Source: Lolium rigidum
Taxonomy: Eukaryota > Streptophyta > Magnoliopsida > Poales > Poaceae
Assembly (NCBI RefSeq): GCF_022539505.1
Contig: NC_061510.1
Location: forward strand, 395,356,249-395,420,248
DNA length: 64,000 nt
Direction of reading: 5' to 3'
The notes under the pieces were generated by a model. It searched no databases and was not told the origin of the DNA. It saw only the letters and a program-made list of their open reading frames with translations. Of this stretch, positions 32,100 to 42,588 are shown piece by piece (position 1 is the stretch's first letter; every line of letters begins with the position of its first letter). Made by a program: the position numbers and the translations under genes.

Positions 32100-35000
32100 G
32101 TAAAGTTCCATATATGGCGTTTTTAAGTTGTTCATTGATTACTGCTAAGGTGCTAATATGCTGGCATATTGCAGTTATCTTTGAAAAGCAACTTCAGTGT
32201 CAGGCCGCACAATTTCACAACACCAGTTGCTTATTTTGATGATCCTATAAATTTTTCTACCGCTGAATTGGCTATCCCTACTTGCCTACACCTATTGGTT
32301 AGTTGCCTACACTATGGTGATTGTTGTGACGTTCGTTCATACCTTTCAAAGCTCTACTAATAGGCTAGATTCTTATTTGTCTGGAGTAAAATCCTTATAT
32401 TTGAAGGCTCTATTAGGAAGAATCTATCGTTCTTTTTAATTAAGTTGAATTGCCAACATAATTAAGTTGCTTAGGCCACTTAGTTAAGCTGATTAGACAT
32501 ATTAGTTAAACATGCATACTGATCCTCTTTTGAGTCGATTTTTTTAATATCCATGAATGCAGTCGAGTTGTTCTGTTTTATCATCTCTTTTGCCTCAATT
32601 AAGTTGTTCGGCTAACATTCTAAAGTTGCGTCTACCACTTAATTAAATTGATTATGTGTTTTAGCCTAAGTTGCATACTGATCCCTCATGTAAGTTTTGG
32701 GTTTTCGACATATCCATGGATGCAGTGGGGCTCCGACCCGCCACCATTCGGCTTGGCTCAGTGGTGGGTCGGGCACCGCTAGGCAACTCAATTCGGTACA
32801 TGTTTTTTATCTAGTTTTTTTATTGCACCCCTAAGTTGCAGCAGAGATCATGTTGAGTTGTATGATCCTGTCTCATTAGTTGCTTTTTTTAAGTTCTTGC
32901 GACCAAGTTTGGGTAGATGATTTTATCCAGTAGATTTTACTCTAGCCGAAGTTGCAGCATATATCGTGTAAGAGTTGTATGATGGTGGATGATTAGGGAT
33001 AGGGTGTTTCTGCACCCGGGTGCATATGCACCCTGTATTTAAAATGCATTTTAAACATATTTAAGAATGGCACCAAAATTATCGGGTTTATGTGAAATTT
33101 TACGCGTTCACATAGCACATGTCCCTCTACATGCAAATAAAAAATTCCTAATTTTTTTTGACCTTTTGAAATATATTTTGTACATGGATCAGTTTTGAGT
33201 TTTCGGATGATTAGTTGCTTTTTAACAAAAATCCGTGCAACCAAGTTTGGGTACATGATTTTCTATCTAGTTGTATTTTGCTCCAACCTTAGTTGCAGTA
33301 GAGACGATGTAGAGTTGTATCGTGATTTATGATTAGTTGTTCTTTTTAATAAATTCCTGCAACTCGGTACATGTTTTTTATCTAGTTATTTTTATTGCTC
33401 CCCTAAGTTGCAGCAGAGATCATGCTGACTTGTATGATCCTGTCTTATTAGTTGCTTTATTTTTGAAATCCCTGTGACCAAATTTGGGTACATGATTTTA
33501 TCCAGTAGGTTTTACTCTAGCCTAAGTTGTAGCATATATCATGTAAGAGTTGTATGATGGTGTATGATTAGTTGCTTTTTTAACAAAAATCCGTGCAACC
33601 AAGTTTGGGTACATGATTTTCTATCAAGCTGTATTTTTCTCTAGCATTAGTTGTAGTTAATTACATTTTACTAGATATATTAAGTTGCTTTGCAAATATC
33701 TGTTAACATAGTTAGGTTTGCTTTTTCATGATATTAACTTTGCATAGATTTAAGTTGCTTGTAAACCTTTGATAAGTTATTTCTGGCAACATAGTTAAGT
33801 TGCTTTTCCATGCTATTAACTTTGATTTTGCAGTAGTTAATTGAATTTATTTTGATTGAAGTTGTTTTTGCAGCATAGATAAGTTGCTACTGGCAACATA
33901 ATTAAGTTGCTTTCTCACGCTATTAGCTTTGCTTTTGCACTAGTTATTTCTGTTCATATATGTAGATTGAAGTTTCTGGCAAACTTAAGTTCAGTAGAAG
34001 TTTCTGCATAAACTGTGATACTTTTGCCCCAACAAATATCAGTAAACCATCCTTTTAAATATGTTGAACCTGGGAAGCCATCTTTGTTAAGTTCTCATTC
34101 TACTTTTCCCATGGTGATCTTTGCTTCACCAGATAACATGCGAACCGAGCCTAACTTAGCTGCTGCAAGAGACTGGAAATTTCTCTTCGATAACAATGGT
34201 TCAGGATTTTCCATACATGTATAGCACCCCTAAGTTGTACCAGGTTTCAGGTTTGTTTTTCCTCTTATTTTTACACGTGCATTTCCTAGGATACAAACCA
34301 ATTTTGATTGAGTATTGGATTACTAAGTTGTTCAAAGGGGTTACTTGTTTTTCTGCTTGAGCACACATGGGGTAACCTAACTAAGAATATTTTATTGTCA
34401 CATGATTCACCTTGTGTTTGTTCTATCCAATACACACTAAGTTGTTGTGCATGCTTTTTGTGTTTGTTTCTCCAACAAATATCCTTTTCTATTTGTTTCA
34501 CTCATAGATCTAATTTAAGTTACTGCATTTTGTCATGTTCCACTTAACAAAGAACCTGCCATTTCCTATTCCTGCAAACTTAGATTGTCTCAAAATCGCC
34601 CTATGCCGAGCGTATGAGTTCGACCACACATCGTCCTATGGATGAGCAAGGGTAGAGATGGAACGGGAGGGTATCCGCGTCCTAGTGGTGGCAGAGTCGG
34701 AACCCCGAGGTGTTTGGCAGAGGCGGAGGAACACACCCAACACATCTGCGTCGACATGATAACTCCAGTCCTAAGGTTCCGTACTCTTTCTTACCAATTC
34801 TACCTTAGTCCTCTTCTCGGAGACTAGTGACATGAATGGCGGGTGGAGAGATGTGAGAAGTAGATGCGGAAGTTGTGCGTTGGGGACGCCTCCAACGAGC
34901 ATACCTGCACTCTCATCCAATACGCCCACCTCCAACTCCTCTATGTCCACTACTAGCTAGGAGCTAGCTTCCCCTTTCTTGCTTTGATCACAACTTAGCT

Positions 35001-36200
35001 AGCTAAATCCATTGGCCATCTCCACCTAGGAGCAAACAACTCATTTTTTAACCTTATATGTCTAAATGTTCTAGCACAACAACATGCATAAGTTGCTTTT
35101 GGTGAACATATTGAAATTGCTTTTGCAACGTAGATAAGTTGTTTATGGCAAAAATAATTAAGTTGCATTCCCATACTATTAACTTTGCTTGTGCAGTAGT
35201 TAATTAAATTTATTTTATGTAGTTTTAAGTTACTTTCAGAACATAGTTAAGTTGCTCTTCCATACTATTAACTTTAATTTAGCAACAGTTAATTAAGTTC
35301 ATCTTACGTAGATTTAAGTTGCTTGCGGAACATAGATAAGTTGTTTCTGGCAACATAGTTAAGTTTTCTTTCCCATTCTATTAACTTTAATTTTGCCGTA
35401 GTCAATTAAGTTCATTTTACGTTGAATGAAGTTGCTTTTGCAACATAGATAATTTTTTTCTGGCAACATAGTTAAGTTTTTTGCATTATTCAATTCAGTT
35501 TAATATATAGACTAGTCTGATTTTTATCACTGATTGTAGGGGGAGTTATTTTGCTTTTGCAGTTTCCTTTTTCTCCATAAGTTATTGTATTCACCATAAG
35601 TAAGCTATTTTTTGAACATTTTAATTGTTGCACTCATTCTAATTTGTGCTTATTCACAAAAAATATCAGGTTTGTGCATCAAAAGGGGGAAGCAGTACCA
35701 GTGTGTTGGTGTCAGCTTGAAGCAACATAAAATGTTATAAGTTAGCTGCGGCTTCAGCTGCTGTAGTGGCATGCGGGATTTATTGGACATGCAACTAAGT
35801 TTGCTTCAAAAGGTGTTTTCCTGTTGTATGAAACGTGAGTTTTCCTATCCATCGAAGTTGTGCACCATCATGGCGAACTTGCTTATTGCCGTGCCTAAGT
35901 TGCCTACTAGTAGCACTAAGTCGGGTAACATCATTGTTGTAGAGCTGCGAGCCATTGTCGTGAATGTTTACCGTTGGGCCTAAGTTGTGCATTGTTTGTC
36001 GTGGAGTTGTTTTTTTGTTGCTACAAAGTTGTTTACCTGAAAAACTAGTAGTAAAAGTTGTGATTCTTGGTACTATGATGTTGCTGACTCTTGTTGTTAA
36101 GTGAGTAATATCAAACTAAGTTGACTATAAAATATTCAGAAAAACAGTGTAAGCAACTATGTGTACAAAGTTGTTTTGCCACAATATTAGAGTTGTTTTA
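32100..36200. repeat. AAGTTGC-rich degenerate repeat tract in the CACTA element
   Basis: The word AAGTTG (often TAAGTTGC or TTAGTTGC) recurs dozens of times over about 4 kb. It lies in loosely repeated blocks such as GCAACATAGATAAGTTG, CCATGCTATTAACTTTG and CAGTAGTTAATTGAATTTAT (33640-33950 and 35095-35480). Small coding-like frames here show no domain. A MITE-like fragment with GCACCCGGGTGCATATGCAC lies at 33010-33040. Subterminal repeats of this kind can be transposase-binding sites, but that is inference. Confidence 0.6.
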
Positions 36201-36652
36201 AAAATAAAAGTTTGCTAAAACATATACAATGAGATATAGTTTTGAAGATCTTGTCGCCAGGAGGTCAGCGGTGAAAACAGATCACACTTCTCACAAACTT
36301 TCTAAAAGTTATGGCTTTTTGAAATTTTCCTATATGAAAATTAATTACGCTCGTGTGGGCTTCAAAATTTTCCTTATTTGTACGTTGGGCAAATAGGTGC
36401 TAGGCCCTTTCCTTTTCCGGTTCGGTGGGTTGGATACTTTCCATATTAGAGGTGGAGGCTAGGTAGGACTAATTGGCCCTCGATTGCTACCTAGACGCGT
36501 CCTTCTAAAATTAAATTGGCAATCATGCACTACAAAACCGCCGCACGGATTGATAAATTTGCGGTGCCGCCGGGTAGCACAATCCAATAATAAAAGGATC
36601 CGGATTGTAGACGTCCACATCTCCGAGTCGGTTCGTTGTTCAAGTTCGCGAT

Positions 36653-36665
36653 CGTAGGCAATATA
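36653..36665 (+). promoter_or_regulatory. Possible TATA element of the 105-aa ORF
   Basis: GGCAATATAAGGAGCC lies about 110 bp upstream of the ATG at 36771, a reasonable TATA-plus-leader distance. Confidence 0.3.
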
Positions 36666-36770
36666 AGGAGCCAGGTGGAGTCGTGTAGCAGAAAAAAGAA
36701 AAGCCAAAGAGTAGGAGAGAGAATCTCCGATCGCAAGCAAAGCAGCAGGCAACTAAGAAAATCGAGAACA

Positions 36771-37088
36771 ATGGCCGACATCGAGAACGGTATCCACGAC
36801 GCCCTCGTCGCCACGGCGGAGCCAGATGAGGAGGCTAACCGCCGCTGCCGGCAACAGATCTTGGGTGTGTTGAGTCTCGTCTTGGGAGCGATCACCGCTG
36901 TCTTACTGTTGATGTGCATCTATTACGGCCTAAAGGACGACTCTAGCATCCCGCTCTGGGCCCTCGCTTTGATCTTGGGGATGCAAGCCTATCTCGTAGG
37001 ATTCGGATTTTTCCGCGCTCGCCGTCCTCTTTGGAAAATTTTATGTGAGATATGTAATCCAGAGGAGGAATGGCAGATAGATGCATAA
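36771..37088 (+). CDS. Small two-helix membrane protein of unknown function (105 aa)
   Basis: This is an intact 105-codon ORF starting MADIENGIHDALVATAEPDE. Residues 30-51 (ILGVLSLVLGAITAVLLLMC) and 63-84 (PLWALALILGMQAYLVGFGF) are strong membrane segments joined by a short polar loop (YYGLKDDSSI). The C-terminus is cytosol-like (RARRPLWKILCEICNPEEEW). The codon third positions are GC-rich, unlike the surrounding AT-rich DNA, and a TATA-like site lies upstream. I do not recognise the family. It lies between the CACTA termini, so it may be a captured host gene; the other possibility is that the ends belong to different elements and this is a resident gene. Confidence 0.55.
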   Translation: MADIENGIHDALVATAEPDEEANRRCRQQILGVLSLVLGAITAVLLLMCIYYGLKDDSSIPLWALALILGMQAYLVGFGFFRARRPLWKILCEICNPEEEWQIDA

Positions 37089-37866
37089 GGTTGCCCCAAT
37101 TAGTTCCGAATGCCATCATCTTATATTGTCAAATGGTGGTTTCGTTTGACCTCACGTGTAAAAATATGCAAATATGTGCTCCTTAGTTGTTTACGCACTG
37201 AAATTTTATATGGAGTATATTTCATTTGTTCCAAGGATTTACTTGTTCTATAATGCATAGCTCTGTTCGCCGTCATCTTTCGCTTTGTCTTGTTTTCAGA
37301 TTGAAAAACAAGTGCGCTAGCTATGTCGTTGTACAAACCTTACGACTCAAAGTGTGTTTAGAGAGACAATTTTTTAACAATATTTTTTTTTCACCAAATA
37401 CTCAAATTTGAATATGATCAGAAATAATACGGTGGTAGGCCAGGCTAACCCGATTAGGGCCTATGGGCTGTAGTAACCCGACCTGACAAGATATCGTGTG
37501 GGCTCCCCCGTATCGCAAAGCAGGCCGGGTTCACCGGACCCGACTGGGCCTCGTCGGGCAAGCCCAAACCAAAGAAGGTGGTCGAGCTAGGCGTACACAA
37601 TTTGACCGCTCGGGCTAGACATACCCGACTGTTCTCTTTTTTTATTATTCTCGCTGGTTTTCCCTGCTCCTTTCTCCCGCCAACCCCTTCCCGCCACCGT
37701 TTCCTGCCATCTCATCCCGTGGTCTTTCTTTATAAATGGAACCACCGAATTGTTTTGATGTACCCGTGTTTCTTCCCCTCTTCTTTCTTCCACCAACCTT
37801 TGATGCCGTGAGTGTGCCTTTCTCATATCAAGAATTTAGAACATCGAAGATGAAGAGTGCAATCTT

Positions 37867-38077
37867 GCCCCAGGGATGACACAGCCAAGCATTGTCAGTG
37901 CGGCGATCTTGCGAAGGTGAAGGAGATGGAGTATTTTTCATACAAGTTTGGCATGAAGTTTTTATGTGTGCCAACTATGATCACGATGTGCCAGCAAGTT
38001 CGGAGTACCTGAGGCCTCTGGTATGTTGTAAGCATTGCAAAGAGGCGATGGTTGATGCGAGAAAAGCTCCAAGATAG
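37867..38077 (+). pseudogene. GRF-type zinc-ribbon relic of a transposon protein
   Basis: One frame reads HCQCGDLAKVKEMEYFSYKF then GMKF, and the next reads FMCANYDHDVPA after a one-base shift. This matches small transposon-associated proteins with a C.CG...K...(G)(M)KFF.C..Y zinc-ribbon pattern. A GT donor-like site follows (CTCTG|GTATGT). The frameshift makes it a relic. Confidence 0.5.
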
Positions 38078-38552
38078 TGGGTGAGAAGGAACTATGGGAT
38101 AACTTATTAATCGTAAGTTTTTTTCATTGTCATACTTGGTTTACCCGGTTAGCTAATTTTTAGATTCTCAAAATTCCAAATGAAAATATGAAAGCAGGAA
38201 GATTTTAGTTTTTTTCCAGAAATTTAGGATTATATATATTTTTATTATTATTTAATTAAAATTAATAATTGCATCCTGCATAAAGATTACTATTACTTTT
38301 AGCAAATTATAAGATATTCAAATTTTCAGGTTTTAGGTTTAGCAAAAAAAATTAAAAATTAAAAATATGAAAATAATTAAAAATTATACAAATTATAAAG
38401 TTAATGTTTATTTATTTATTCAAGATTATTATTACAACAATACTTTTGTTTATTAAAATATTTATTTGAAATTCGAACAATAAAGAAATATGACATCGAC
38501 CAACATGTTAATACGATTGATATGATACTAGTATCACACACATGCGCGTGAA

Positions 38553-39412
38553 GCACTTGGATGCGGGATGGAAAGGAACTTGGAAGTTAAGCGTGCTAGT
38601 GCTAGAGTAGTGGGAGGATGGGTAACCGAGCGGGAAGTTTGAGCACGAGTAAGTAATTGGACTAGAGATAAGGGTAGTTAGAGACTAAACTTATCAAATA
38701 ACTAAAATATTAGAAATTCTAAAAAAAAAGGAAAAAAGAGGGAGTGGAAAATAATTCGAACAAATTTTTACGGTAGCGGGGTTCTACCGCGGCAGCGTTT
38801 TGGGGCGTTTTTCTGTCGCGGCAGACCCTTTAGCAACGGTTCGCCGCTCGGACGCCCGACAGCCGCCACGTGGTGCACCCTTTAGCACCGCTCGGAAGCA
38901 CTTGGATGCGGGATGGAAAGGAACTTGGAAGTTAAGCGTGCTAGTGTTAGAGTAGTGGGAGGATGGGTGACCGAGCGGGAAGCACTTGGATGCGGGATGG
39001 AAAGGAACTTAGAAGTTAAGCGTGCTAGTGCTAGAGTAGTGGGAGGATGGGTAACCGAGCGGGAAGTTTGAGCACGAGTAAGTAATTGGACTAGAGATAA
39101 GGGTAGTTAGAGACTAAACTTGTCAAATAACTAAAATATTAGAAATTCTGAAAAAAAAAGGAAAAAAGAGGGAGTGGAAAATAATTCGAACAAATTTTTA
39201 CGGTAGCGGGGTTCTACCGCGGCAGCGTTTTGGGGCGTTTTTCTGCCGCGGCAGACCCTTTAGCACCGGTTCGCCGCTCGGACGCCCGACAGCCGCCACG
39301 TGGTGCACCCTTTAGCACCGCTCGGAAGCACTTGGATGCGGGATGGAAAGGAACTTGGAAGTTAAGCGTGCTAGTGCTAGAGTAGTGGAAGGATGGGTGA
39401 CCGAGCGGGAAG
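38553..39412 (+). repeat. Tandem array of four 5S rRNA-derived units
   Basis: Units start at 38553, 38898, 38982 and 39328. Each carries about 85 bp with AAGTTAAGCGTGCTAG, AGAGTAGT, AGGATGGGTGACC (GGTAACC in two copies) and GGGAAG in the order and spacing of the 3' two-thirds of plant 5S rRNA. That is the pol III internal control region. The first and third units are followed by about 260 bp of non-5S DNA ending in CACTA subterminal motifs (TTTAGCACCG). Units 2 and 3 are fused head to tail. The 5' third of 5S rRNA is replaced by unrelated sequence, so these are not functional rRNA genes. A Cassandra-type TRIM LTR, known to carry 5S sequence, is an alternative source. Confidence 0.8.
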
Positions 39413-39788
39413 TTTGAGCACGAGTAAGTAATTGGACTAGAGATAAGGGTAGTTAGAGACTAAACTTGTCAAATAACTAAAATATTAGAAATTCTGAAAA
39501 AAGGAAAAAATAGGGAGTGGAAAATAATTCGAACAAAATTTTACGGTAGCGGGGTTCTACCGCGGCAGCGTTTTGGGGCGTTTTTCTGCCGCGGCAGACC
39601 CTTTAGCACCGGTTCGCCGCTCGGACGCCCGGCAGCCGCCACGTGGTGCACCCTTTAGCACCGGTTCGCAACTGAACCGATGCTAAAGGGGGGGGGGCTT
39701 TTGCACCGGATCCTTTGCACCGGTTGGGCATCCGGTGCATATAGCCCTTACCAATCGGTGCAAAAGGTCCATTTTTTTACTAGTGGTT

Positions 39789-41051
39789 ATTCGCATCATC
39801 TTGAACTTATATTATTGTAGCTGAACCATCACTTACAGCAACACTTGCCACCGACTCCGTGACATTCTATTTTTCTGGAAATATAATCACAAAGCATTAC
39901 ATAGAGCAATGCAATGTTCAAACTCGTCAATTTTCTGCTTTTACGATTCAAACTCGTCAATTTTCTTAGGTGCAATGCAATGTTCAAAGCATGGAGAGGT
40001 TGACCGAACCGAGAATGAGGTGAACATGGAGAGGTTGACCTCACAAATCCATGTTCCATCTAAGTTTCTTTTTTGAAGGACCATCTAAGATTGGGTTTGA
40101 CAACACGAACGATAAAAAGAACACACCACGCTTGTCGACCCGTAGTTATCTTGCATATGAGTTTGTGCAAAATAACTAAAAGTTCTTTCGGAATTTAAAG
40201 TATGTTTTATTTCTATAAGAGAAGGGCACCATTAGAGGGATCATTTTGTGTTTGCTGCTTAAATTTCTTACTATTAAGGAAAATGCACGATAGAGCGTTT
40301 TTTTTTTTTGGAAAAATGGACGATATAGCATTGTAAACCTAGAGTAAACATAATTGCTGAGTTCATCGGGAACTAGCATCAACTCCTTCTATTAGGAAAG
40401 CCATGTATGATAGTTTGTCAGGAACTAGTGTCGCTCAGTTGGCTAGCGGCTTTTAAGGCTTGCTCAACCCACACAAGTTTGCAATAGTCTCTATCATGTT
40501 TTTTTTTGAAGGGTATAGTCTCTATCATGTTTTTTTAAGGGTATAGTCTCTATCATGTTAATTGATCACTACGCTGCCATATTTTCTCCAAAAATCAGAA
40601 ATATCAGAGCACAAGTGATATACACTTTCGCTTTAAGTGGAGAACCTCGATACTGCGGGTTGATTTCTTCAAAACTATGGAGAAACTGCGAAAGTACAAT
40701 TTAAGCTAGTTATGATCGTTGGATGTCGATTTGACAGATGGCACGAAGGACAACCGATTTTAGGCCCACCCATCAGAAAATCGATGCCCTACGGTCGCCC
40801 AAAACCAATTATAGAAGTCCAACATGTACATTAAGATGTGAATTCTTTTAAAATCAAAGAGCCCAAAGGCTAAGCAAACCTTATGTCCAACCCTAGAGTT
40901 GTTGATGCGTTAGTCGGGAAGTCATCGGTCGGGGCTAGAAAGCAGCGACGCTAGTGACTTGAGACATGCATAACCGTACCAAAGAGGAAAGCCACAAGAA
41001 GGACGGGGCGACAACCCCACATCCGACCAGATAGACCCTAGGAGACATGAC
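39789..41051. other. Intergenic DNA flanking CACTA and Copia elements
   Basis: AT-rich DNA with a short duplication of GGGTATAGTCTCTATCATGT at about 40512-40558. The stretch 40680-41051 continues across the Copia insertion at 47543, so it is an older repeat or host sequence split by Copia. No gene is recognised. Confidence 0.4.
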
Positions 41052-41056
41052 CTCAC

Positions 41057-42031
41057 TGTTGGAAATATAAGCAAATATCCATATGAAATAATCCGTACAG
41101 ATAATTGATAAATCATGACTACGAAAATAACAAGTAAACTAATCATGCAGACTAGTAAAGTATATGAACAGATCACATCTAAACAAGACAAATCGATTGC
41201 ATCTACCATAGAAACTAGAAGAAGAAACTCTAACAGAAACTGAAAGAGAAACAACAAGATCACATACTTCGCAGCAGCTTCGTTGTCGCCCATGTTGAGG
41301 TTGCCGAGGAAGTCGCTGAGGTCCGGGAAGAAGTTGTCGGTGTGGAGAAACTCGTCGTCCGAGGACGACGTCGTGATGCCAGTAGTCGCGCCGGAGCGCT
41401 CCCCAAAACCTGATTGCCCCTCACCCGTACGGGTTCACGAGAGGCGGGGTTCCGGAGGCCTACTGTCCCGACGAGTCGGTGCACGCCGACGGACGGGATG
41501 AGGAAGACGAAGGCGGCGGCGCAATGAACCGGAAACAGGTAGTCGCATGTGCGTCCGGCACGAGACTAGGGTTGGAGTCCGCGCTTATATAGTGCGGTTC
41601 GGGAAGGTCGTGGGACGCAGCCCACGTCCGAGTCGGCACGGCCACGATCCAGGAAAACCGGAAGGCAAAACGGCTGAGTAACGCGTCCGTTAATGACTCA
41701 AAATTGATTACACAATTAATTTCCCAAACAACAAAAAGATAAGCTCGGCTCGGCGAGATTCCCGCAACCCGCGGCGCGTCGTGACGTGACGAGGCGAGGC
41801 GAGGCGGGCGGCGGAGGAGGAGGAGTGCGCGAGGGCTCTCTCTCTTCTCACTCACTTACTAGGACTAGAACAGCCCACCTTATATACAACTCCAACTCTC
41901 TCTCAACTAGCAATGTTGGACTAAACTTTAGCTCCCACTAGTGCTGCCACTGATTATTGGAGTGGGCCATGTGAGTTTCAGAATTTGATAATGGGCCATG
42001 GGCCAAAGGCCAAATGCCCCAAATTCCAGCA
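41057..42031 (-). mobile_element. 3' LTR of the Copia element
   Basis: It matches 46556-47537 closely, with scattered substitutions and small indels (for example, the CGTGTCGTGTCGTG expansion at 47277 is absent here). On the minus strand it begins TGCTGGAATTTGGGGC and contains a TATA-like TATATAAGG region near 41880. Confidence 0.9.
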
Positions 42032-42588
42032 ATCCCCCACAAACTTTCATTGGCACATCTCACCAATAGGTTTCCAGAACATTGTTTTATATACCGGTAT
42101 ATCGTGGAGACTGTTAAGTTGAACTTCCACTTAAAGCTTCATATTACGCTAGATTGCAACTTGGATAGTGGACTATGCCTTGAACTACAAGTTTTCTGCG
42201 CACTAGCTCCATACAAAGCCTAGACCGATACTAGGCTGCCGCGAGACTTCCTCGCGGTTTGGAGCTTATACGTCATACTCCAGGGCCTTTCATGAGTTTA
42301 CTAGAGAGCACCCAACTCTCATAGATTGCGACGTTAAACAATCAGACTCATATAGGTGTGTTCTTCAAAATATGTTCTGCAGGACAACATCTTTGCTAAA
42401 ATAAGCCACTTAGAACACATTAAGATAATTATCAACCTGCCATGCAGATTAGGGGAGTATTGCATCTTACGGAGTGGTAAAATTGCTATAGGGATATATA
42501 CTCTCCTCCCAGCTAACCAACGACTTGTCTCCCGACTCTAATTCACGGGATCTCCGATCACATAGAGTGGGTTACCACCGTGGGCAGC

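Larger units (their letters stand above)
30013..39785. mobile_element. CACTA element (9.8 kb) with GTT target duplication, no transposase
   Basis: The left terminus is CACTAGTAGAAAAGGGCTTT at 30013; the right terminus is TTTTTTTACTAGTG ending at 39785. The 3-bp sequence GTT lies at 30010-30012 and 39786-39788, the target size expected for CACTA. Subterminal GCACCGGTTCG and CTTTTGCACCGG motifs occur in both orientations at each end (30050-30150 and 39590-39770). No TNP2-type transposase or TnpA-like ORF is visible, so it is probably non-autonomous. The cargo includes a hydrolase exon, a 105-codon ORF, a zinc-ribbon relic, an AAGTTGC-rich tract and a 5S-derived array. If the two ends came from different elements, the matching GTT would be chance (1 in 64). 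Confidence 0.75.

Noticed and set aside
38515..38550. A second Helitron end on the minus strand (CTAGT near a GC-rich palindrome)
   Set aside because: The hairpin is weak, its distance to CTAG is irregular and no matching 5' end was found.
38553..39412. Functional 5S rRNA genes
   Set aside because: The 5' third of 5S rRNA is absent and the spacing and spacer sequence differ from 5S rDNA arrays.
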